A stretch of DNA of 9,374 bases, from the NCBI GenBank assembly GCA_002254405.1, contig NJDH01000030.1, positions 1 through 9,374 on the forward strand, in the 5' to 3' direction. The notes under the pieces were generated by a model. The model ran no database searches. It had not been told where the DNA came from and was given only the letters and a program-made list of their open reading frames with translations. This document shows, piece by piece, positions 5,000 to 9,374 of the stretch. A program made the position numbers and the translations under genes. The stretch comes from Candidatus Altarchaeales archaeon ex4484_96 (GTDB lineage: Archaea > Altiarchaeota > Altiarchaeia > IMC4 > QMZM01). Positions within the stretch are counted from its first letter, which is position 1, and every line of letters begins with the position of its first letter.

Positions 5000-5605
5000 A
5001 TGGCAACCCTAAAAAAGAAAAACCTCAGCCTGACATACGAGATAATAGTTGAAAAAGACGGCAAAATAATCCAGAAAATGCGAAGCAAAAGCAAAAGCCT
5101 ACTGAAAAACTTTATGAGCTTCATTTTCGCTGTCTTTAGAAACAAAAAGACTGAGAGGGGGGGATTATTCCCTGTCGTGGATTGGGATGGCATGGAGAGG
5201 TATATATTTCCTGATAGCGTGGATGACCTCGGCTGGCTGATTGAGGGAAGGGCTGAAAGCGGGGCTTGGGCATGGGGTATAATGATTGGTAGCGGCTCCA
5301 CACCTGTAAGCCCCACAGACCACGCTTTGGCATCACTCCTAGGCGGCGGGATGACGGTTGAGGAAGTGCAATTTGAGGATGTCATAGTTGATGGCAATAT
5401 AAGCAAATTCACCATGAGGCGAAGCTTTACAAATGTCTCGGGAAGCACTATAAACGTAAACGAGATAGGCTTTGCAGTTAGCATGACGGCCGCCGATGGG
5501 GTTTCATATCGATTTCTGTTTATCAGGGATGTGCTAGGCTCTACTGTCTCAGTTCCTGACGGAGCCACACTAACAGTTAAATACACCCTTAGCGTGGAGG
5601 CGTAA
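5000..5605 (+). CDS. Fibre-like structural protein, paralog 1 of 3 (201 aa)
   Basis: ATG at 5000 follows GGAGAGGGGG. The N-terminal module (about 13-50) has VEKDGKII, then a basic stretch, then LLKNFMSFIFAVFR. A variable middle follows. A conserved C-terminal module of about 110 residues starts at GIMIGSGSTPVSPTDHALAS (about 93-112) and continues with ISKFTMRRSFTNVSGSTI, NEIGFAV, RDVLGSTVSVPDGATLTVKY. It is predicted to be all beta. Proteins with this SGST-PVSPTDY-AL and EIG..RDVL-VPDG pattern occur among virion or tail-fibre-like proteins of archaeal viruses and phages, as I recall. The two genes downstream are clear paralogs. A receptor-binding or terminal-fibre role is inferred. This copy lacks the HGTGAGQL-Y motif seen in the other two. 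Confidence 0.7.
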   Translation: MATLKKKNLSLTYEIIVEKDGKIIQKMRSKSKSLLKNFMSFIFAVFRNKKTERGGLFPVVDWDGMERYIFPDSVDDLGWLIEGRAESGAWAWGIMIGSGSTPVSPTDHALASLLGGGMTVEEVQFEDVIVDGNISKFTMRRSFTNVSGSTINVNEIGFAVSMTAADGVSYRFLFIRDVLGSTVSVPDGATLTVKYTLSVEA

Positions 5606-5620
5606 AGGGGGGATGGAAAA

Positions 5621-6226
5621 GTGGAAATTGAAGCGATAGTAAATCTCAGGGTTGAAAAAGACGGCAAAATCCTTGAAGAGCGAACATTTTACTCTGAGAG
5701 CTTCTTGAGAAACTTTATAGCGTGGCTTAGAGCCTGTTTCAGAAACCGTCATGGTTCGCCTACCACAGACGAGGCTATAACTGACGTTTCGGGTGCAAGC
5801 GACACTATTTTCCATGCTGGTTCGGCGAATGCGTGGGATATTGGAGCCTGTAATGGATTAGCGGGAGAAGATGACATCGGGATTGTTGTTGGGACGGGGA
5901 CTGCCTCGGTTTCGCCAAACGATTACGATTTAGCGTCTAAAATCACGCATGGGACAGGGGCTGGTCAGCTTCTCTACGGGGATACTGATTTCCAAGCAGA
6001 GGTTGAGGTTGAGGGCAATTATAGTAAGTTCTGGATGAGCCGATTATTCACAAACAACTCTGGAGACACAATAAACATAAACGAGATAGGAATCTACATG
6101 GTGGTTAAGAATTCGGCGGGAACACAGAAAACGATGCTGATTTGCAGGGATGTCCTAGCATCAAGCGTAAGCGTCCCTGACGGGGCCGCCTTAACGGTCA
6201 GATATACCATTAAAGCTAGTGCTTAG
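5621..6226 (+). CDS. Fibre-like structural protein, paralog 2 of 3 (201 aa)
   Basis: Starts with GTG at 5621, about 8 bases after GGGGGG; the ATG at 5613 opens only an 8-codon frame. It shares the N-terminal module with paralog 1 (VEKDGKILEE, SFLRNFIAWLRACFRNR) and the C-terminal module with both others. In the latter, GIVVGTGTASVSPNDYDLAS lies near residues 87-106, followed by HGTGAGQLLYG, YSKFWMSRLFTNNSGDTI, NEIGIYM, and CRDVLASSVSVPDGAALTV. At DNA level 20 bases (5651-5670) are identical to 5048-5067 of paralog 1, and 21 bases (5907-5927) to 6539-6559 of paralog 3, so the family grew by local duplication. The middle region (about 45-85) differs between copies, as expected if it sets binding specificity. 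Confidence 0.7.
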   Translation: MEIEAIVNLRVEKDGKILEERTFYSESFLRNFIAWLRACFRNRHGSPTTDEAITDVSGASDTIFHAGSANAWDIGACNGLAGEDDIGIVVGTGTASVSPNDYDLASKITHGTGAGQLLYGDTDFQAEVEVEGNYSKFWMSRLFTNNSGDTININEIGIYMVVKNSAGTQKTMLICRDVLASSVSVPDGAALTVRYTIKASA

Positions 6227-6240
6227 AGAGGGGCTGAGAC

Positions 6241-6867
6241 ATGAGGTTTGGCGTAAAATACAAGGTTGAAGCATACGATAGAGACGGTAAAAAAGTTGCT
6301 TCATGCTCAAAAACGATTTTACGTGGTGAAGGTAGTTTTGTTGCTAACTTTGCCAAAGCGTTATATGCTCATTTCGCAAAAACAAGCGTGGAAATCACGA
6401 AAACGGACGGAACAACTGCCACATATTATGAAGGGTATGGGGCTTATTCAGGGTATAGCGATGGTGTCCATCCGATGTTTAATCTAGCGGGAGATAACGA
6501 TGACACATACGGGATTGTTGTTGGCTCAGGCTCTACTGCGGTTTCGCCAAACGATTACGCATTAGAGAGCCAAATCCCGCATGGAACAAGTGCAGGACAG
6601 CTAGACTACGAAGCATGTGAAGCCGAACCCGTTTCTATTAGCGGAAACAGAAGCGAATTTAAACTAAGGCGTCAATTCATAGAGAAAAGCGGAAACGCCA
6701 TAACGGTGCGGGAAATAGGCATATATGTCCGCCAATTCATTCGATGGAATAATAGCACCAAAGCAAAATATCCAATGATGGTTGCGAGGGATGTGCTTAG
6801 CTCTCCGATAACTGTGCCTGCTTATGGCTCTTTGCTGGTTGAATATACCATATATGTCGAGGCTTAG
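6241..6867 (+). CDS. Fibre-like structural protein, paralog 3 of 3 (208 aa)
   Basis: ATG at 6241 follows GAGAGGGGCTGA. It has the same layout as its two upstream paralogs but is the most divergent at the N-terminus (YKVEAYDRDGKKVASC, then SFVANFAKALYAHFAK). The middle is Tyr/Gly-rich (YYEGYGAYSGYSDG, about 61-74). The shared C-terminal module begins at GIVVGSGSTAVSPNDYALES and continues with IPHGTSAGQLDYE, SEFKLRRQFIEKSGNAI, REIGIYV, ARDVLSSPITVPAYG. The Tyr/Gly segment may contact a host surface. Its stop lies 13 bases before the glycosyltransferase ATG, so these genes are probably one transcript. Confidence 0.7.
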   Translation: MRFGVKYKVEAYDRDGKKVASCSKTILRGEGSFVANFAKALYAHFAKTSVEITKTDGTTATYYEGYGAYSGYSDGVHPMFNLAGDNDDTYGIVVGSGSTAVSPNDYALESQIPHGTSAGQLDYEACEAEPVSISGNRSEFKLRRQFIEKSGNAITVREIGIYVRQFIRWNNSTKAKYPMMVARDVLSSPITVPAYGSLLVEYTIYVEA

Positions 6868-6880
6868 AGGGGATGATGAG

Positions 6881-7597
6881 ATGATTAAGCCCCTTTTAGC
6901 GATTCTAAGCCCTAGAGACCTCGATTTTGTGAAAGAGGCTTTTGATGCTATTGATTACGTGGATAAGCTTTGGGTTAAGTATATGCCGATGAAGGACGCT
7001 TATAACACAGCTAGAAACGAGTTTCTGAGGCGGGATTATACGCATTTGATAGTTTCGAGTGATGATATTACGCCTAGCAGGGAGAGCGTGGCTATGCTTA
7101 TGCTGGATGCGTGGCTCTACGATTTTCCTGTGGTTTCGGGTTGTTGCAGGGTGCATGAGAGGAGCATGAAGATTAACATAACTGTGAAACCCGTAAGAAT
7201 CCCCAAGAGCGGGAAGATTTACAGGGAAAACTATCCCTTCCTGTGGATAGATGCACTAAAGAACCCAAGAATAATCGAGGTTTGGTTTGTGGGCTTTGCT
7301 TTAACGATGATTCGCAGAGACGTGGTTGAAAAAATACCGTTTAGGGCGTGGGATGCTGAGAAGCTAGGTGATTTCATGTATGACCTCAGCTTTAGCTATG
7401 ACTGTGCAGAGGCGGGGATAAAGAAGTATGCGGATTTAAGGGTGTTTTCGGAGCATTACCCAAGCACAAAGAAGCACCTGCTTGTGGGGAAGCGGGAGCC
7501 AAAGCTGGTGTGGGAGAAGGCTAAAAACAAGCTTATATTGCTGAATGAGCGTGAATTGGAAAGCGAAAAGATGATAACAATAGACCTGACGGCTTAA
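6881..7597 (+). CDS. GT-A fold (GT2-like) glycosyltransferase, 238 aa
   Basis: ATG at 6881 follows GAGGGGATGATG; earlier codons in frame overlap the fibre gene and are excluded. The fold markers are in order. An N-terminal strand is followed by a helix (LAILSPRDLDFVKEAF). HLIVSSDDITPS (55-66) has Asp61-Asp62 in the usual metal/nucleotide-sugar DxD position. WFVGFALTMIRRDVVEKI (135-152) is the typical acceptor-site region. DLSFSYDCAEAGIKKYADLRVFSEHY (168-192) carries the usual terminal acidic and His residues. It would transfer a sugar from a nucleotide-sugar donor. It has no membrane span, so it should act in the cytoplasm. Lying directly after three fibre genes, it may modify virion proteins or host surface sugars; acceptor and sugar are unknown. 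Confidence 0.75.
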   Translation: MIKPLLAILSPRDLDFVKEAFDAIDYVDKLWVKYMPMKDAYNTARNEFLRRDYTHLIVSSDDITPSRESVAMLMLDAWLYDFPVVSGCCRVHERSMKINITVKPVRIPKSGKIYRENYPFLWIDALKNPRIIEVWFVGFALTMIRRDVVEKIPFRAWDAEKLGDFMYDLSFSYDCAEAGIKKYADLRVFSEHYPSTKKHLLVGKREPKLVWEKAKNKLILLNERELESEKMITIDLTA

Positions 7598-7611
7598 AAC
7601 TCCAGAAAACC

Positions 7612-7642
7612 TTTTTTTCAACTTTTTTCGTTAATGTTTTTT
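7612..7642 (+). terminator. T-tract terminator cluster ending the virion block
   Basis: T7 (7612-7618), T6 (7623-7628) and T6 (7637-7642) begin 15 bases after the glycosyltransferase stop. Consecutive T-tracts are a normal archaeal terminator. The rest of the 191-bp gap to 7789 is T-rich and non-coding up to the promoter at 7728. Confidence 0.55.
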
Positions 7643-7727
7643 ACCATACGATAATTTTTTCGCCAATTCCGTGTTTTCCTCAATGTTTTTTTGGAAGTTA
7701 TGCACAAAACTGTGTAAACGTGGTTTA

Positions 7728-7745
7728 GCGTAAATTTTATATACG
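7728..7745 (+). promoter_or_regulatory. Conserved extended promoter, copy 1
   Basis: GCGTAAATTTTATATACG contains TTTATATA at 7736-7743. Start is expected near 7766, 23 bases before the ATG at 7789. Near-copies at 8318-8335 and 8835-8852 precede the next two transcription units. Confidence 0.75.
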
Positions 7746-7788
7746 ATTAATGCCAAAACGTATAATACAAAAAAAGGGGGAGACGGCT

Positions 7789-8238
7789 ATGGAATATCCA
7801 CTAGCTCTAAAGGTTGCGTGGAAGCAACTACCAGACGAGGAGAAAATCCGCAGACTGAAGGCGATGGACATCGATGACGAAACACTAGAACAATGGCAAA
7901 ACTGCTGTGGGCTGGGAGACCTGACCTGCACGTATGCACCCAAGGACATCCCCATTGAGGAGCTTGTTGAACCTGAGGAAGTGATAAGCATAAAAGTCTA
8001 TAGGCGGGCGATGTATAGCTGGGATGGTTGGCGATATTTTGCAAAGATAAAGGTGTTTTTCGGAAACGAGCTAGTGGCTGTCAGAGAAGTAAGGACGCAA
8101 ACAAGGGATGAGCTAGAAAAAGAAATCGACATCACAAAAGCAAACCTTGAGGACGAATGGCATCAAATCGCCCGCCAAGCCAGAAAACTACACGAGGATG
8201 GCTTTTTCGTAGAGGTTCTTGGCGTGGATGACTGCTGA
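7789..8238 (+). CDS. Unknown 149-aa protein, C-terminal Asp-Asp-Cys
   Basis: An in-frame ATG at 7750 lies only about 10 bases past the TATA box and would be upstream of transcription start. I therefore use ATG 7789, which has AAAGGGGGAGA just before it. The N-terminal half is acidic and helical (LPDEEKIRRLKAMDIDDETLEQW). It holds four Cys within a short stretch (NCCGLGDLTCTY includes three), possibly a metal-binding or disulphide cluster. A beta region follows (EVISIKVYRRAMY, WRYFAKIKVFFGNELVAVREV), then a charged helix (TRDELEKEIDITKANLEDEW). It ends VLGVDDC. No family is recognised. Its own promoter and terminator set it apart from the virion genes. Confidence 0.7.
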   Translation: MEYPLALKVAWKQLPDEEKIRRLKAMDIDDETLEQWQNCCGLGDLTCTYAPKDIPIEELVEPEEVISIKVYRRAMYSWDGWRYFAKIKVFFGNELVAVREVRTQTRDELEKEIDITKANLEDEWHQIARQARKLHEDGFFVEVLGVDDC

Positions 8239-8258
8239 TTTTCCCTAAAGCACCCTTA

Positions 8259-8272
8259 TTTTTTTGTTTTTT
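8259..8272 (+). terminator. T-tract terminator after the 149-aa gene
   Basis: T7 and T6 tracts separated by one G begin 21 bases after the stop. The sequence from the stop through this T-rich stretch to the next promoter resembles the matching stretch after the 8368 gene. Confidence 0.5.
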
Positions 8273-8297
8273 GCTGTTTTAGTTGGGGTTGCGTGGT

Positions 8298-8338
8298 TTT
8301 TTGTTTTCTGTGTTTTTACGTAAACGTTATATACGTTT
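8298..8338 (+). promoter_or_regulatory. Conserved extended promoter, copy 2, with T-rich upstream repeat
   Basis: The 41 bases match 8815-8855 at 37 positions. TTATATA (8327-8333) is flanked by ACGTAAACG upstream and ACGTTT downstream, forming the inverted repeat AAACGT-TATAT-ACGTTT at 8322-8338. The start should fall near 8356, about 12 bases before the ATG at 8368. Confidence 0.75.
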
Positions 8339-8367
8339 ATCACGTATGTGGGGTTTAGGTGGTGGTG

Positions 8368-8754
8368 ATGCAGGAAAGCGTGGAAAAGTGGATAGCATGG
8401 CTGGAGGAATACTTTGATTTTGCAAAGCGAAAACAAAAGATTTCTGGCGTGTTCGAGGATGTCTTTGGTTTTCCACCACAAAAAGTGGAGATAAATGCCA
8501 ATCGTGCGGTAGCATCGGCGATTTTCAGCTATTTCCCATCGAAACCCGAGGTCAGAGAGCGATTTGGGGCGTTTTTCGGCGAAAGCGTTGTAGAATCGGC
8601 GTTTTCGGTAAACGCTATTTTTAAGGTAATCGAGGATAAAAACGAGGCTGAGACGGAATGGGTGATTAGCTTCAGTTGGGACGAAATAACGGCAACTAAG
8701 AAGGGCAAAGACTATTTTGCGGTCTTTACTTTGAGAACAGAGATGGATTGCTGA
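8368..8754 (+). CDS. Unknown 128-aa protein, C-terminal Met-Asp-Cys
   Basis: Three GTG codons precede ATG 8368 in frame (8359, 8362, 8365). They form the GGTGGTG ribosome-binding site, so ATG 8368 is the best start. The N-terminus is helical (VEKWIAWLEEYFDFAKRKQK). The centre has FGFPPQKVEINANRAVASAI and an aromatic FGAFFGES stretch. The C-terminal half predicts strands (NAIFKVIEDK, EWVISFSWDEITATKKG, YFAVFTLRTEMDC). No family is recognised and it is not visibly related to the neighbouring 149-residue protein, yet both end in Asp-Cys followed by TGA-YTTTCC and similar terminator and promoter sequence. That suggests exchange or duplication of flanking DNA rather than of the genes. Confidence 0.7.
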   Translation: MQESVEKWIAWLEEYFDFAKRKQKISGVFEDVFGFPPQKVEINANRAVASAIFSYFPSKPEVRERFGAFFGESVVESAFSVNAIFKVIEDKNEAETEWVISFSWDEITATKKGKDYFAVFTLRTEMDC

Positions 8755-8770
8755 CTTTCCTCAATTTTCC

Positions 8771-8791
8771 TTTCTTTTTTTTGTTTTTTTG
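8771..8791 (+). terminator. T-tract terminator after the 128-aa gene
   Basis: A run of T interrupted by single C and G bases starts 17 bases after the stop. It leads into T/G-rich non-coding DNA that ends at the third conserved promoter. Confidence 0.5.
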
Positions 8792-8814
8792 TGTTTTGGT
8801 GTGGGTTTTTGGGG

Positions 8815-8855
8815 TTTTTGTTTTCTGTGTTTTTGCGTTAATTTTATATACGTTT
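8815..8855 (+). promoter_or_regulatory. Conserved extended promoter, copy 3, with T-rich upstream repeat
   Basis: TTTATATA at 8843-8850 sits inside GCGTTAATTTTATATACG, nearly identical to copy 1. The T-rich lead-in TTTTTGTTTTCTGTGTTTTT is the same as in copy 2. The start should fall near 8873, before GAGGTGA and the TTG start at 8890. Confidence 0.75.
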
Positions 8856-8889
8856 GTGTTGTAGGCTGACTGTTTGAGGTGATGCGGGG

Positions 8890-9081
8890 TTGGGTAAGCG
8901 GGGCAGACCTAGGCGGGATGAGCCTTACAAGCTTGTTAGAGTTAATGAGAGCGATTGGGAAGTATTGAATCAATACATGGGGCGACTTCAGCAACAAGTG
9001 CGTAAAAGGCTATACATGCGTGATGTAATTCACCATATTGTGGAGAATTTTGTTAAAAAGCAACTAGGCGGACAGCCATGA
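8890..9081 (+). CDS. Ribbon-helix-helix-like small DNA-binding protein (63 aa)
   Basis: Starts with TTG at 8890, 7 bases after GAGGTG. The nearby ATG at 8882 is in another frame that soon stops. The protein has a basic N-terminal arm (GKRGRPRRDEP), a short strand (YKLVRVN), a first helix (ESDWEVLNQYMGRLQQQV) and a second helix (MRDVIHHIVENFVKKQL). This order, size and spacing fit a ribbon-helix-helix repressor, which binds DNA as a dimer through the paired strands. Its stop overlaps the next start (ATGA at 9078-9081). The inverted repeats at the conserved promoters are candidate operators, including its own. The fold is inferred from pattern, not from a family match. Confidence 0.65.
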   Translation: MGKRGRPRRDEPYKLVRVNESDWEVLNQYMGRLQQQVRKRLYMRDVIHHIVENFVKKQLGGQP

Positions 9082-9374
9082 CCTTCGGGAAGTATGGCAG
9101 GTGCAAAACGTTAGCTCCGCCGTTTCTCTGGTCTGTGGCTTGTGCTAGGGCAGGGATTCCAACCATGCTGATAGCTCCGCCGTCAGGCGGTAAAAGCGTG
9201 GTCATCTTTGCTGTCGGCGAATATCTTGAGCAAAACGGCGAATTCGTCAGATTCATAAACAGAATTGGGTTGAGGGGACTTCAGAGACTAGCAAACAAGC
9301 TAAACGAGGTTAAAACGGCAACCCTGCTTAACGAGGAATTCAGTAGTATTGGTTATTCCCAATACATGACGGAA
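9078..9374 (+). CDS. P-loop NTPase, 3' end beyond the window (99 aa seen)
   Basis: ATG at 9078 overlaps the previous stop by four bases. Residues 30-40 read MLIAPPSGGKS, a Walker A loop with A33-x4-G38-K39-S40. Residues 80-92 read TATLLNEEFSSIG, a likely Walker B strand ending in Glu86-Glu87. Walker B follows only about 45 residues after Walker A, as in compact helicase or ATPase cores. The start of the protein (GKYGRCKTLAPPFLWSVACARAGIP) would be the region before the P-loop strand. The C-terminal part needed to tell helicase, replication or packaging ATPase apart is outside the window. It is co-transcribed with the ribbon-helix-helix-like gene. Confidence 0.75.
   Translation, partial: MTFGKYGRCKTLAPPFLWSVACARAGIPTMLIAPPSGGKSVVIFAVGEYLEQNGEFVRFINRIGLRGLQRLANKLNEVKTATLLNEEFSSIGYSQYMTE

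Noticed and set aside
4978..5667. 229-residue minus-strand frame opposite the first fibre gene
   Set aside because: Composition is Ser/Thr/Pro/Phe-rich, with no ribosome-binding site or promoter. The plus strand has a clear paralog of two neighbouring genes.
6824..6880. 19-residue N-terminal extension of the glycosyltransferase
   Set aside because: It overlaps the end of the third fibre gene. ATG 6881 has GAGGGGATGATG before it, and the fold begins right after it.
7750..7788. ATG 7750 as start of the 149-residue protein
   Set aside because: It lies about 7 bases after TTTATATA, upstream of the expected transcript start, and lacks a ribosome-binding site.
8239..8889. Minus-strand frames across the T-rich gaps near 8245-8515 and 8761-8997
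   Set aside because: They are Lys/Asn/His-rich translations of T-tract terminators and promoters, without ribosome-binding sites.
9177..9190. CCGCC-GTCA-GGCGG inverted repeat
   Set aside because: Five-base arms inside the Walker A codons are explained by the Pro/Gly codons, with no sign of regulation.
1..9374. tRNA, CRISPR array, insertion sequence, attachment site or genome terminus
   Set aside because: I looked for the T-loop GGTTCRA pattern in a fold context, spaced repeats, transposase motifs and terminal repeats, and saw none.

Overview
The window looks like part of an archaeal virus genome, or an integrated copy of one. The archaeal signs are TATA boxes of the TTTATATA or CTTAAATA type about 25-45 bases before many starts, purine-rich GGTG/GAGG/GGGGG ribosome-binding sites, T-tract terminators, and ATG, GTG and TTG starts. 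The viral signs are dense small genes with ATGA or TAATG overlaps, many short proteins of no recognised family, a run of probable virion proteins with a glycosyltransferase, and a 132-residue protein whose residue pattern resembles the major capsid protein of rod-shaped rudiviruses (realm Adnaviria). No tRNA, CRISPR array, integrase, terminase or transposase is visible. A filamentous adnavirus-like virus of a non-Sulfolobus archaeon is the best guess, for example one related to the filamentous viruses reported from ANME-1 archaea. The host cannot be fixed from this sequence.

Layout. (1) Bases 1-1317, plus strand: a tight operon of a 54-residue acidic protein (possibly cut at its 5' end), a 47-residue single-span membrane protein, an 85-residue unknown, and a 256-residue caspase/gingipain-like (clan CD) cysteine peptidase with a hydrophobic C-terminal segment. 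(2) Bases 1305-1469, minus strand: a small two-span membrane protein converging on the peptidase gene. (3) Bases 1470-1606: a divergent control region with several A/T boxes and a perfect 9-bp G6/C6 hairpin. (4) Bases 1607-2005: the candidate major capsid protein. (5) Bases 2035-2618, minus strand: two overlapping small genes, divergent from the next block across a 58-bp shared promoter region. (6) Bases 2677-7597, plus strand: the likely virion morphogenesis block. It holds two small membrane proteins, a 73-residue unknown, a 513-residue Trp-rich helical and beta-repeat protein, three tandem paralogous fibre-like proteins of about 200 residues, and a GT-A glycosyltransferase. (7) Bases 7598-9374, plus strand: three units, each with its own near-identical promoter. 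They hold two orphan proteins ending in Asp-Cys, then a ribbon-helix-helix-like protein overlapping a P-loop NTPase that runs off the window.

How it may work together (inference): regions 4 and 6 supply the virion, namely coat, membrane-active or end proteins, adhesion fibres and sugar modification. Region 7 uses a different promoter type and looks like replication or control functions. Region 1 pairs a caspase-fold peptidase with membrane proteins and could act in maturation, egress or interference with host death pathways.
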